A program made the position numbers and the translations under genes. Of a stretch of DNA of 64,000 nt, positions 1-7,743 are shown one piece after another (position 1 is the first letter of the stretch; each line of letters opens with the position of its first letter). Below the pieces are notes generated by a model. The model saw only the letters and a list, made by a program, of their open reading frames with translations. It was not told the origin of the DNA and did not search any database. The DNA comes from Flavobacteriales bacterium UBA6772 (GTDB lineage Bacteria; Bacteroidota; Bacteroidia; Flavobacteriales; Flavobacteriaceae), in the NCBI GenBank assembly GCA_905181765.1, contig CAJIYW010000003.1:1-64000 (forward strand), given 5' to 3'.

Positions 1-675
1 TACTCATAGCACCGGAAATATCTGCTAAATCTAGTAGATACTCCATTTTTAGGAGGCCGGTTATGGCGTGGGCTAAAATAAACTGTGTGCCATTAATTAA
101 GCCTAAACCTTCTTTTGCATGTAATTCTAAAGGAGCTAAATGATGCTTTTTTAAAACTTCTTTCGCAGGAACAATTTTAGTGCCTATCCAGAAATCTCCT
201 TCACCAATCAATGGTAAAAATAAGTGCGATAAGCGGGGCTAGATCTCCTGACGCTCCTACAGAACCCTGTTTAGGTACTGTTGGCAGTAAATCATGCTCA
301 ATAAAATAAATAATCCGTTCTATTAAGTGCTAATCGAACACCAGAAAATCCTTGGCACAGCGCATGCACTTTACAAATCATCATAATTTTTGATAAACGC
401 TTGTCTATATTTTCACCCACACCAACGGCATGCGTAATTAGTAAGTTTGTTTGAAGTTGGTTTGTTTCTTCAGGTGAAATTTGCACATCGCACAAAGGCC
501 CAAAACCAGTATTTATACCATAAACGGCTTTCGTTCTTTTTGTAATTATTTCTACTTTTCTTCTGCTAGAAATTATTTTTTCTTCTGCTTCTTTATGAAT
601 AGTTGCTTTTAAAACACCGGTTGCAAGGTCTTGTATTTTATGAAGTGTAAGTTGATCTATTCCGTATTTAAACAT
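1..675 (-). CDS. hutH: histidine ammonia-lyase, 5' part, runs off the left edge
   Basis: This enzyme removes ammonia from L-histidine to give urocanate, the first step of histidine breakdown in the cytoplasm. About 220 N-terminal residues of a usual 500 lie in the window. Visible marks are the INTGFGPL block, the NLLITHAVGVG block, and the GASGDLAPL segment whose Ala-Ser-Gly forms the MIO cofactor. The reading frame is broken by one extra base near 322-326 and another near 230. Reading across both gives a continuous match (ALIERIIYFIEHDLLP, then APLSHLFLPLIGEGDFWIG), so these are probably sequence errors. The gene is divergent from a LysR regulator, the likely controller. Phenylalanine or tyrosine ammonia-lyases share the MIO fold, but the N-terminal blocks favour histidine. 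Confidence 0.88.
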
Positions 676-690
676 TGTATTTTATTTGAA

Positions 691-721
691 TTGTCTGTTA
701 ACAAAGTTATGATTACTTTTG
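691..721 (+). promoter_or_regulatory. candidate promoter of the LysR gene
   Basis: TTG (691-693), a 20-nt spacer, then TACTTTTG (714-721) fits the Bacteroidota consensus TTG-N19-21-TAnnTTTG, and lies 38 nt before the LysR start. An imperfect dyad (702-721, 7 of 10 pairs) overlaps the -7 element and could be the regulator's own site in the hutH/LysR divergent region. That last point is inference. Confidence 0.45.
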
Positions 722-759
722 ATGCTTTATAATACTATTTATTGTAATTATTAAGAACT

Positions 760-1638
760 ATGAGTTATCAAATAGAATTAAGACATCTCCGTTATTTTTT
801 GGCTGTAGCAGAAGAATTACATTTTCGAAAAGCAGCTGAGAAGTTGTTTATTTCTCAACCGGGTCTTAGCAGACAAATTAAGCTTATGGAAGAAGAGTTG
901 GGGGTTGTTTTATTTGAAAGACACAATAGAAAGGTTGTTTTAACAAAAGTGGGTGCATATTTAAAAGTGGAATTTGAATTACAATTAAAAACACTTTCAC
1001 ATACTTTAGAAAATGCAAAATTATTGCATGATGGCAAGAAGGGTGCATTGAAAATTGGGTATGTAGGTTCTGCTATGCAAGATGTTATTCCTAATTTATT
1101 ACTAAGTTTTGAGAAAAATCACCCAAATATTTTATTTAACCTTAAAGAAATAGACAACCAAAATCAAATTGAAGGATTGCTTGATTACTCTTTAGATATT
1201 GGCTTCGTACGTTTAGAAAGAGTGCCAAGAGCTTTAGAAATTAAAACCATTATAAAAGAAAATTTCTGTTTAGTTTTACCAAAAGATCATCCAATAAATA
1301 AAGATAACTTTAAAAGTTTATCACAATTTAAAGCAGCATCTTTTATTCTATTTGATGCTAAATATAGTACTTCATATTACGAGAAAGTAATGCAGATTTT
1401 TGACGATTGTGGTTTTACGCCTTTAATTTCTCATAACACTATACATTCTAGTTCTATCTTTAAGTTGGTAGAAAATAATTTTGGAATATCGATTATACCG
1501 AAGTCCTTGGCGCAAAAAAGAGGGCATAAGATTAAATTTATTGAGTTAGATATGATTCCTCAAAAAACAACACTTTCTGTAATTTGGAACCAAAAAAATA
1601 CAAATCCGATTTTAAATGATGTTTTAGACTTGCTTTAG
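760..1638 (+). CDS. LysR-family transcriptional regulator
   Basis: A 292-residue DNA-binding regulator of normal LysR length. The winged helix-turn-helix covers about residues 8-66 (LRYFLAVAEELHFRKAAEKL, then SQPGLSRQIKLMEEELG), followed by a type 2 periplasmic-binding-like effector domain from about residue 90. LysR proteins usually control a divergently transcribed neighbour in response to a pathway metabolite. Here the neighbour is hutH, 84 bp away, so control of histidine use, perhaps with urocanate or histidine as effector, is a reasonable inference. The start is the first ATG after the promoter; no Shine-Dalgarno is seen, as usual for this phylum. A terminator hairpin follows the stop. 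Confidence 0.9.
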   Translation: MSYQIELRHLRYFLAVAEELHFRKAAEKLFISQPGLSRQIKLMEEELGVVLFERHNRKVVLTKVGAYLKVEFELQLKTLSHTLENAKLLHDGKKGALKIGYVGSAMQDVIPNLLLSFEKNHPNILFNLKEIDNQNQIEGLLDYSLDIGFVRLERVPRALEIKTIIKENFCLVLPKDHPINKDNFKSLSQFKAASFILFDAKYSTSYYEKVMQIFDDCGFTPLISHNTIHSSSIFKLVENNFGISIIPKSLAQKRGHKIKFIELDMIPQKTTLSVIWNQKNTNPILNDVLDLL

Positions 1639-1665
1639 TCTCTGAAAACAGCAAAATATAAGTAC

Positions 1666-1697
1666 AAAAAAACCCAAACTCTAAAGTTTGGGTTTTT
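1666..1697. terminator. two-way terminator after the LysR gene, possibly the original tRNA-Phe terminator
   Basis: An inverted repeat (AACCCAAACT / AGTTTGGGTT) is flanked by A and T runs, so it can end transcription on either strand. It ends the LysR gene. On the minus strand it directly follows the left copy of the tRNA-Phe 3' end (1700-1715), which is what an uninterrupted tRNA-Phe gene would look like. Confidence 0.75.
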
Positions 1698-1699
1698 AA

Positions 1700-1715
1700 G
1701 TGGTACCTCCAGGAA
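1700..1715. repeat. left att site: 16-bp copy of the tRNA-Phe 3' end
   Basis: GTGGTACCTCCAGGAA here is identical to 3405-3420, which holds the acceptor 3' strand and part of the T arm of tRNA-Phe. The match stops at once on both sides. A short tRNA 3'-end duplicate beside an integrase fragment is the classical mark of tyrosine-recombinase integration. Confidence 0.75.
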
Positions 1716-1839
1716 GTTTTAGGTTTTACCTCATTTTACATTTTTTTCTATAAGTATATGAAAATCAAAAGTATAATGACTAAATCATGATAAAATAGTA
1801 AAGAGAAGTCAAATGAAATAACAAGGATTTAAACCTGCG

Positions 1840-1858
1840 GAGCAACCTTTGGAGCAAC
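1840..1858 (+). repeat. 19-bp direct repeat, copy 1 (putative integrase arm site)
   Basis: GAGCAACCTTTGGAGCAAC, itself made of two GAGCAAC units 12 bp apart. An identical copy lies at 3328-3346. One copy sits near each end of the att-bounded element, which is the arrangement expected of integrase arm-type binding sites. The role is inferred. Confidence 0.6.
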
Positions 1859-1905
1859 TGGTATTCTCGCTATATCTTAGCTTTAATTATTAAAATTTAA
1901 GAAAT

Positions 1906-2196
1906 ATGTATAAGGTTCTAAAATTCTCAAAGGCAGCAATTCGATTCAGTTTAAAACATTCAAAAAAGTATTTATCAGAAAATAAATATCAAGAAATTCT
2001 GCTTGTATTATAGTTCTCATTTGGAGGAGCAGATAAAAGGGTTAGTTATTCTAAAGGGTATTCTGTTTCTTATTCAGATTATTACAAACAAAGAGTTAAA
2101 ATTAATAAATCAATGGTGGTCAATTCTCATACTGTTAATAATTATCTGATAATTAATGAAAGAATTGATAGATGCAACAGAACCTCAAAAACATAA
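1906..2196 (+). pseudogene. tyrosine integrase N-terminal remnant
   Basis: From ATG 1906 to TAA 2194-2196 one frame reads through with a single in-frame TAG at 2011-2013. The translation resembles the N-terminal arm-DNA-binding region of Bacteroidota phage-type integrases: an early AAIRFSLKHSKK segment, then KGYSV, YKQRVK and a VNNYL segment like the usual GYSI...KKQRVK...NNYL series. The SAM-like core-binding and catalytic domains (R..HxxR..Y) are absent. Unlike the frameshifted genes elsewhere, the lesion is a nonsense codon plus loss of the whole C-terminal half, so this is a real decayed gene. The integrase family is assigned by pattern recognition only. Confidence 0.6.
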
Positions 2197-2199
2197 CAA

Positions 2200-3105
2200 T
2201 TATATTTTGCCATTAATATCAAATTGAGATACAAAATTCCAAATAATAAAGTTTGAGTTAATATCCATATTCCCAAGCACTCCTGGCCAACCGTGACCTC
2301 CGTTTATAACTTTATAATGTTCGATTTCAACATTATTATCTCCATTGAAATATTGAAATAAATTTACGGAACTTCCGTCTGTAGCGCTGCTATTTGGCAA
2401 ATTGGTTATAACCGCTGAGGTGTCCGTATTATTGAAGTCTATCCAATAATTTATCGTTTCGCTGTGCGATATTGTCCCTTCTGGTTCAGATCCATCGTAT
2501 TGAACCACAGTGTCGTTGGTGCCACTAATTGTAATAATTGGGGTAGGGTGAGTTGGGTTACATGTATTCTTTGTTCTTTCACTCATATTTGCAGCAACGG
2601 CTCCAATAGCGGCTATTTTATCACTAAATTGACAGGCTAATTCTTGACTAAAAAACCCTCCATTTGAATAACCACATGCATAAATTCGATTTTCGTCAAT
2701 ATTATAATTATTAGTGATTTCAATTATTAAATCGCCAATAAACCCTATATCATTAGAGCTACTTCCCGTTGTCCACGAACCAACATTCCAATGAGTTGAA
2801 CCATAGAATAAAGACCCTTGCGGATAAACAAGTATGAATTGTTCAGATTCTGATAAAGCACGCATATCACTCACATTCATTTGATCATTAGCGGACATAT
2901 TCCAACCATGAAAGTTTAACATAATAGGTACTGATTGAGTTCCATCGTATGCATTTGGTATATGAATCAAATATTCACGAACTTTACCATTAACAGCAAT
3001 ACTCTTGGTGTAAGTGCCGTTTACAGGGTTATTGTTTTCTGCTGGATCGTTTTTATGACATCCAGTCATTAGTATAACTAATAATAGGATTCTTAAATTC
3101 ATCAT
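2200..3105 (-). CDS. secreted lipoprotein esterase, PHB-depolymerase / feruloyl-esterase-like
   Basis: A 301-residue alpha/beta hydrolase on the cell surface or in the periplasm. A lipoprotein signal ends at Cys16 (LMTGC). The oxyanion region NFHGW is at about 64-68, the nucleophile is Ser147 in GYSNGG, a candidate acid is Asp198 in SGTND, and the histidine is His271 in GGHGWPG. This set is typical of the LpqC/poly(3-hydroxybutyrate) depolymerase family, which includes feruloyl and acetyl-xylan esterases; the true substrate cannot be read from sequence. It is the only intact gene inside the tRNA-Phe element and probably its cargo. Its 3' end lies 3 bp from the integrase remnant on the other strand. 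Confidence 0.82.
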   Translation of the reverse strand: MMNLRILLLVILMTGCHKNDPAENNNPVNGTYTKSIAVNGKVREYLIHIPNAYDGTQSVPIMLNFHGWNMSANDQMNVSDMRALSESEQFILVYPQGSLFYGSTHWNVGSWTTGSSSNDIGFIGDLIIEITNNYNIDENRIYACGYSNGGFFSQELACQFSDKIAAIGAVAANMSERTKNTCNPTHPTPIITISGTNDTVVQYDGSEPEGTISHSETINYWIDFNNTDTSAVITNLPNSSATDGSSVNLFQYFNGDNNVEIEHYKVINGGHGWPGVLGNMDINSNFIIWNFVSQFDINGKI

Positions 3106-3327
3106 GGCCTTAATAGATATATTATCAAAAGTAATAATAATTACTGGAACTGCTTGAGATTATTAAGGAAGGTGTCAAATTGGAACTGAACCGTCAACGA
3201 TTTATTGGAAACCTTGGTTTTAATGCGGTGTATTTATCGTGCTCTATTAAAACGTAACTTTAGTCATTAATAACTTAACTTTTAGAACACAATATAACCC
3301 CTTTCCCGTTATCTTTTTATACCTCCC

Positions 3328-3346
3328 GAGCAACCTTTGGAGCAAC
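3328..3346 (+). repeat. 19-bp direct repeat, copy 2 (putative integrase arm site)
   Basis: Identical to 1840-1858 and in the same orientation. It lies about 60 bp inside the tRNA-proximal att site; the other copy lies about 125 bp inside the distal one. Confidence 0.6.
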
Positions 3347-3350
3347 CTCT

Positions 3351-3396
3351 AAAAACCAAAAAACCCGTAAATCATTGTTTATAAATGAGTTACGGG
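3351..3396 (-). terminator. tRNA-Phe terminator supplied by the element
   Basis: Read on the minus strand, directly after the tRNA, a hairpin (CCCGTAA ... TTACGGG, plus further pairing) is followed by a T-rich tract. It lies inside the element, not in the original chromosome. Confidence 0.75.
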
Positions 3397-3404
3397 ATAA
3401 TTTT

Positions 3405-3420
3405 GTGGTACCTCCAGGAA
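3405..3420. repeat. right att site in the tRNA-Phe 3' end
   Basis: This is the tRNA-proximal 16-bp copy, identical to 1700-1715. It covers the discriminator, the acceptor 3' strand and part of the T stem on the minus strand. Confidence 0.75.
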
Positions 3421-3478
3421 TCGAACCAGGGACACAAGGATTTTCAGTCCTTTGCTCTACCAACTGAGCTAAGGTACC
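3406..3478 (-). tRNA. tRNA-Phe (anticodon GAA)
   Basis: A 73-nt cloverleaf with acceptor GGTACCT/AGGTACC, D-arm GCTC..GAGC, anticodon stem AAGGA/TCCTT around loop CTGAAAA (anticodon GAA), and T-arm CCTGG-TTCGATT-CCTGG. The CCA end is not encoded. Its 3' end is the integration site of the neighbouring element and has been kept whole. Confidence 0.95.
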
Positions 3479-3494
3479 ATTGCCTTAGCGGATG

Positions 3495-3526
3495 CAAATA
3501 TAAAATGTTTTTTCATATCTACTAAA
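3495..3526 (-). promoter_or_regulatory. tRNA-Phe promoter
   Basis: On the minus strand, TTTA, 20 nt, then TATATTTG, followed by GCATCC. The -7 box lies 16 nt before the mature tRNA. The run TTTATATTTGCATCC is shared exactly with the tRNA-Leu promoter at 60957-60986. Confidence 0.65.
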
Positions 3527-3577
3527 GAAAACTTAAAAAAAAGTAATCTATTTTTATTTTTTATCTAAATTTGGCAA

Positions 3578-4306
3578 ATGAACTTAGCAATTGATATTGG
3601 AAACACTAGGGTTAAAGCTGCTGTTTTTGAGGAAGATAAACTGATAGAACTACTTATTTTTGATAAAAAAATAATTGTTTCTGAAATTAAAAAAATCGTA
3701 AAAAAGTATGCAATTTCTGGTGGAATCATATCAAATGTTGGTGCAATTTCAGAGAGAAAGATGGCGCAATTGAATGAAAGCTTCAATTTTACAGTTATTT
3801 CTGCTTCTTTGAAAGTGCCTTTTAATAATTTATATAAAACCCCAGATACTTTAGGAGTAGATAGAATAGCATTAGTTGCTGCCGCGGTAAAACAATTCCC
3901 AAAGACCAATGTCTTAATTATTGATGCAGGAACCTGCATTACTTTTGATTTTGTAGATAATAATGCTACTTACTTGGGAGGTGCAATTTCTCCTGGTATA
4001 AAAATGCGATATAAAGCTTTAAATAAATTTACCGCAAATTTACCACTGATAGAAGCTGTAGAATTGGATGATTTTATTGGAAAAAATACAAAAGAGAGTA
4101 TTATTTCTGGTGTTTTAAATGGCGTAAAAAATGAGATAAATGGCATTATTGAAGACTATTACCTTAAATATTTAGATTTAACAGTTGTTTTAACAGGAGG
4201 AGACACAAATTTCTTGTCAAAACAATTAAAAAGTAGCATATTTGCCAATCAAAATTTTCTCCTTCAAGGATTAAATGAAATATTAAAATTTAACCAGCAC
4301 AAATGA
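3578..4306 (+). CDS. coaX: type III pantothenate kinase
   Basis: Phosphorylates pantothenate with ATP, the first step of coenzyme A synthesis. The 242 residues show the ASKHA-fold marks of CoaX: DIGNT (6-10) for phosphate binding, GVDR (93-96), DAGTC (116-120) and GGAISPG (134-140). Type III enzymes need a monovalent cation and are not inhibited by CoA. The stop overlaps the start of the next gene by 4 bp, so it heads a long co-directional run of envelope genes, an order common in Flavobacteriaceae. TAAATTTG at 3566-3573 resembles a -7 box but is too close to the ATG unless the message is leaderless. Confidence 0.95.
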   Translation: MNLAIDIGNTRVKAAVFEEDKLIELLIFDKKIIVSEIKKIVKKYAISGGIISNVGAISERKMAQLNESFNFTVISASLKVPFNNLYKTPDTLGVDRIALVAAAVKQFPKTNVLIIDAGTCITFDFVDNNATYLGGAISPGIKMRYKALNKFTANLPLIEAVELDDFIGKNTKESIISGVLNGVKNEINGIIEDYYLKYLDLTVVLTGGDTNFLSKQLKSSIFANQNFLLQGLNEILKFNQHK

Positions 4307-5602
4307 TTAAAAAAGTTTTAATAGTTTTTTTATTAACCACATCAACTAGTAGTTTGTTTGCACAAGGTACAAGCTCTTCACCATATTCTTTTTTTGGAAT
4401 TGGAGAACAATATTCTCCAAGAACTTCAGAAAATTCAGCAATGGGTGGAATTGGAGTTGCTTTTAACCATTATAAGTATTTAAACTTTACAAATCCTGCA
4501 GCAATTGCTTTTCTGAGAGAAACAACGTATTCTCTAGGGATTTTAAATAATGATTTAACTTTAAAAACTGCAGATACTAAGCAAAACTCTGTTTCTACAA
4601 GTCTAAACTACATTGCTTTAGGTTTTCCGCTAGGTAAGAAAGCAGGTTTCTCTTTCGGTTTACAACCTTTATCCTCTGTTGGCTATTCATTATCTAACAA
4701 TGATTTTGATGAAGATGAAAACCTATCGGCTATAACCTTATATTCGGGAGAAGGCGGTGTAAACAGAGTTTATGGTACTTTTGGAATACAAATTTCAAAA
4801 TCTTTGGCAATTGGTATAGAAGCAGATTATAGTTTTGGTAGAATAGAAAACAGTATTACCAACCAAAGAGCCAATGTAAGTTTAGCTTCAAAATATAAAG
4901 AAGAGAGCGTTATTAGAGGAGGGGCAATTACTTTAGGTACTCAGTATCAGAAAATGTTTAAGAGTAACCTGTATTTCAATGCAGGTGCAACCGTAAAATT
5001 AGGCAATGATTTAAATACTACCGGTAATGAGTATTTATATTCATTAATAGGTTCAGGAGTAAATGATATCGCAAGAGATACAATCTATGCTAATGAGATT
5101 TCTGGTAAATATAAATTACCAATGAAATCTATTATGGGTATTGGTATTGGTAAACATGACAAATGGCACGTAGGTGTAGAGTATCAGAATCAAGATGCTT
5201 TGCAATCTGAAGGTTTCACGAATATTACAAATTCTTCTTATAACTACGAAAAATCAAATAGAATATCTTTAGGGGGTTTTTATTTACCTAAAATAAATTC
5301 TATATCTAGTTATTGGGAAAGAGTTACCTATAGAGCTGGTTTACGATTTGAAAAAATAGGACTTGGCAGTTGATGGCGCTGGGACAGGTACAGATTTTAC
5401 TTCAATAGACGACTTTGGCATGTCTTTTGGATTAGGATTACCATTAAAACAGTTATCTACTGTTAATTTAGCATTAGAGTACGGTAAAAGAGGTACAACT
5501 TCTAATAATCTAATTGAAGAAAATTATTTTAATGTTAGACTTAGTTTGTCTTTGACAGCTTCTGGTCAGCAAGGTTGGTTCAGAAAAAGAAAGATTGATT
5601 AA
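4303..5602 (+). CDS. outer-membrane beta-barrel protein of unknown role
   Basis: About 432 residues after repair. A Sec signal peptide ends near residue 20 (FAQ). The mature protein starts with SPYSFFGIGE and continues with repeated aromatic/glycine-rich strands (SYSLGILNN, FPLGKKAGFSFGLQPLSS), like flavobacterial FadL/porin-type barrels. An extra G near 5366 shifts the frame; beyond it the barrel continues (GMSFGLGLPL ... NVALEYG-type strands) to a basic C-terminus. It overlaps coaX and lies just before the TPR protein and lptC, which suggests a task in the outer membrane. I do not recognise a named function; the strand assignments are by eye. Confidence 0.72.
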
Positions 5603-5623
5603 TATATTTATAAAACTATTACA

Positions 5624-6955
5624 ATGAAGAAAATTACGTTTTTATTAGCTGCAATGTTATTTATAACAACAGTAGAAACAAATGCTCAAGATGCAAATAG
5701 AGAATGTACTATTAAATATAATCTATTTAAGGGAGATTATCAATCTAAAAAATTCGATGAAGCATATGTGAATTGGATATATTTAATGGACAATTGTAAA
5801 GATTTATCTGTTAATATTTATAAGTTTGGTGCTACTTTAGCAGAGGATGTTAGAAAAGATCCTGTTTTAGCAAAAAGAGTATATGAACAAAGATTACAAT
5901 ACTACCCAACTAAAAATCCTGCAAAAGTTCACAGTGACTATGCTACCTATTTATTTGAGAATAAGTTAGCTTCAGATGATGAAGTTTTTAAAATTTTAGA
6001 AAAAGGATATGCTATAGATCCAACTAAAATGGGTGTTAAGAATTTATACATATATTTTCAAGGAATAACCGATAGAAATAAAGATACAAATCCGCAAAAG
6101 GTTTTTGATACCTATGATGATGTTTTAGAAAATGTAAACATTAAATTAGAGGGCTATGCTAAAAAATTAGTGAAGTATAGCGATACGACTTTAGTTTTAG
6201 ATAAAAGAGGTAAACAATTAAAAAGAGCGTATACAGTTAATTCAAAAGCTCTAGGTACAGTAGAAGGTGGTTTGGATGCAATTATTTCTGAAATAGCTAC
6301 TTGTGTTCGTTTAATTCCATTATATGAAAGAGATTTTGAAGTTAATAAATCAAATGCAGTTTGGCTAAAGAGATCAGTTTCTAGAATGTTTAACAAAGGT
6401 TGTCAGGGAGAGCCGTTATTTGAAAAATTAGTAAGGGCGTATGCAGAAGCTTCACCCTCACCAGAAGCATATTCTTTTTTAGCAAATGTTTTAGAAGATA
6501 ACGGCGATAGTGCTGGAGCTAACGCGATGAGGACTAAATCTTTCGAATTAGAAACAGATCCTTTAAAGAAAGCAAAGTACAAATTAAAGTTTGCTCAGGC
6601 AGCGAAAGATAGAGGACAATATAGCAAAGCTAGAAGTTTAGCTAGAGAAGCTTTAAGATTTAATCCAAGTTCGGGTAGGGCTTATTTATTTATAGCTACG
6701 TTATATCAATCTAGTGTAAATAAATGTGGTGAAAACTTATTCGAAAAAAGAATGGTATATGTTGCTGCATTGAACATGGCAAGAAGAGCTTCGGCTGTAG
6801 ATCCAAGTATTTCCTCTAGAGCAAGAAAATATATTAAAACATACAGAGCAAATGTGCCAAGTCAAAAAGACATATTTAATGCAACTGCAGTTCCAGGAGG
6901 AAAATTCACAATCAAATGTTGGATCGGTGAAACCGTAACCATACCAAATATATAG
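5624..6955 (+). CDS. periplasmic TPR-repeat protein
   Basis: A 443-residue exported protein. The signal peptide (residues 1-21) ends at NAQ. The rest is helical with tetratricopeptide-like pairs, clearest around residues 265-370 (SPEAYSFLANVLEDNGDS, KAKYKLKFAQAAKDRGQYSK, ARSLAREALRFNPSSGRAY). TPR proteins are scaffolds for protein complexes. Its place between an outer-membrane barrel and LptC hints at a role in envelope assembly, but no specific function is recognised. Confidence 0.72.
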   Translation: MKKITFLLAAMLFITTVETNAQDANRECTIKYNLFKGDYQSKKFDEAYVNWIYLMDNCKDLSVNIYKFGATLAEDVRKDPVLAKRVYEQRLQYYPTKNPAKVHSDYATYLFENKLASDDEVFKILEKGYAIDPTKMGVKNLYIYFQGITDRNKDTNPQKVFDTYDDVLENVNIKLEGYAKKLVKYSDTTLVLDKRGKQLKRAYTVNSKALGTVEGGLDAIISEIATCVRLIPLYERDFEVNKSNAVWLKRSVSRMFNKGCQGEPLFEKLVRAYAEASPSPEAYSFLANVLEDNGDSAGANAMRTKSFELETDPLKKAKYKLKFAQAAKDRGQYSKARSLAREALRFNPSSGRAYLFIATLYQSSVNKCGENLFEKRMVYVAALNMARRASAVDPSISSRARKYIKTYRANVPSQKDIFNATAVPGGKFTIKCWIGETVTIPNI

Positions 6956-6959
6956 TTAT

Positions 6960-7523
6960 TTGAAAAATAACAAAAAAATACTATCAAAAAGCATTGCAGT
7001 AATTTATTTTACTGCAATGCTTTTTTCTTGTTCTAATAGTACGGAAGAAGTTCGTAATTTTTTAGAAGAAAAAAATCTACCAATAGGTAAAGCTAAAGAA
7101 GCATTTCACGTATATAAAGATTCTGGTCAGATTACATCTAAATTAATTACACCTTTATTATTAGATTTTAGCAATCGAAAAAAGCACCCTTATAATGAGT
7201 TTCCTAAAGGAATAAAAATTATAAATTTTACTAATAAAGGGAAAGATTCTGTAACTATTATTGGCGATTATGCGCAATCTTATGTGAAGACAGAAGTCTC
7301 AGAAATTAAGGGAAATGTGGTTGTCGTAAATCATACAGATAAATCTAGATTAGAAACAGACCAATTGTTTTGGGATCAAAAGACAAAATATTTTGTTTCT
7401 GAGAAAGCATTTGTAATGTATAAAGGAAATGATACAATAATTGGTGTGGGTTTTGAATGTAAAGAAGATTTAAGTAAACATTTAGCAAAAAAGACAACAG
7501 GTAGAATAGAAACAAAAGAATAG
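6960..7523 (+). CDS. lptC: LPS export protein LptC
   Basis: LptC is the bitopic inner-membrane/periplasmic part of the Lpt bridge that carries lipopolysaccharide from the LptBFG transporter to LptA. Here it is 187 residues with a lipoprotein-like signal (LFSC, Cys about 24), followed by the beta-jelly-roll pattern of the family (KGIKIINFTNKGKDSVTIIG, then DKSRLETDQLFWDQ). The start is TTG at 6960; the next Met (before LFSC) would destroy the signal sequence. It starts 4 bp after the TPR gene, so translation is probably coupled. Confidence 0.85.
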   Translation: MKNNKKILSKSIAVIYFTAMLFSCSNSTEEVRNFLEEKNLPIGKAKEAFHVYKDSGQITSKLITPLLLDFSNRKKHPYNEFPKGIKIINFTNKGKDSVTIIGDYAQSYVKTEVSEIKGNVVVVNHTDKSRLETDQLFWDQKTKYFVSEKAFVMYKGNDTIIGVGFECKEDLSKHLAKKTTGRIETKE

Positions 7524-7527
7524 AATC

Positions 7528-7728
7528 ATGAATAGAATTTGGAAATTTTTTCAGTACGGATACTTAATAGTAGCGTTAATATGTTTAGTTGAAGGTATTA
7601 CTCGTTGGAACGCCGAGAGAAGTAGGTCTTATTTATTTTTAGGCTTTGCATTTTTTATTATCTTAGTATTCTTCTTTAAAAGACATTTTAGAAAAAAAGT
7701 CGAAAAAAGAAATAACCTAAATAAATAG
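7528..7728 (+). CDS. small membrane protein, 66 residues
   Basis: Two hydrophobic segments (residues about 10-22 and 35-50) and a very basic tail (KRHFRKKVEKR). It lies 4 bp after lptC and 15 bp before the CNNM gene, and I recall a similar small protein at this place in other flavobacteria. No function is known to me. It is likely real because it fills an otherwise unexplained gap in a tight operon and has a clean start. Confidence 0.7.
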   Translation: MNRIWKFFQYGYLIVALICLVEGITRWNAERSRSYLFLGFAFFIILVFFFKRHFRKKVEKRNNLNK

Positions 7729-7743
7729 TTTATTAGTTTCTGA

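Larger units (their letters stand above)
1700..3420. mobile_element. degraded integrative element in tRNA-Phe
   Basis: About 1.7 kb bounded by 16-bp direct repeats of the tRNA-Phe 3' end. Just inside the two ends are 19-bp direct repeats (1840-1858 and 3328-3346), suggestive of integrase arm-binding sites. Inside are a broken integrase N-terminus (1906-2196) and one intact cargo gene, a lipoprotein esterase (2200-3105). The element restored the tRNA 3' end exactly and brought its own terminator (3351-3396). No replication, transfer or capsid gene is visible, so it is a remnant that cannot move by itself, or a minimal passenger. The stretch 3106-3327 shows no gene. Confidence 0.65.

Noticed and set aside
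3106..3327. A gene or second integrase fragment after the esterase
   Set aside because: No frame of useful length, and the translated pieces show no integrase motif on either strand.
3566..3573. TAAATTTG as the coaX promoter
   Set aside because: It lies only 4 nt before the ATG with no -33 partner, so it would require a leaderless message. Too weak to list.
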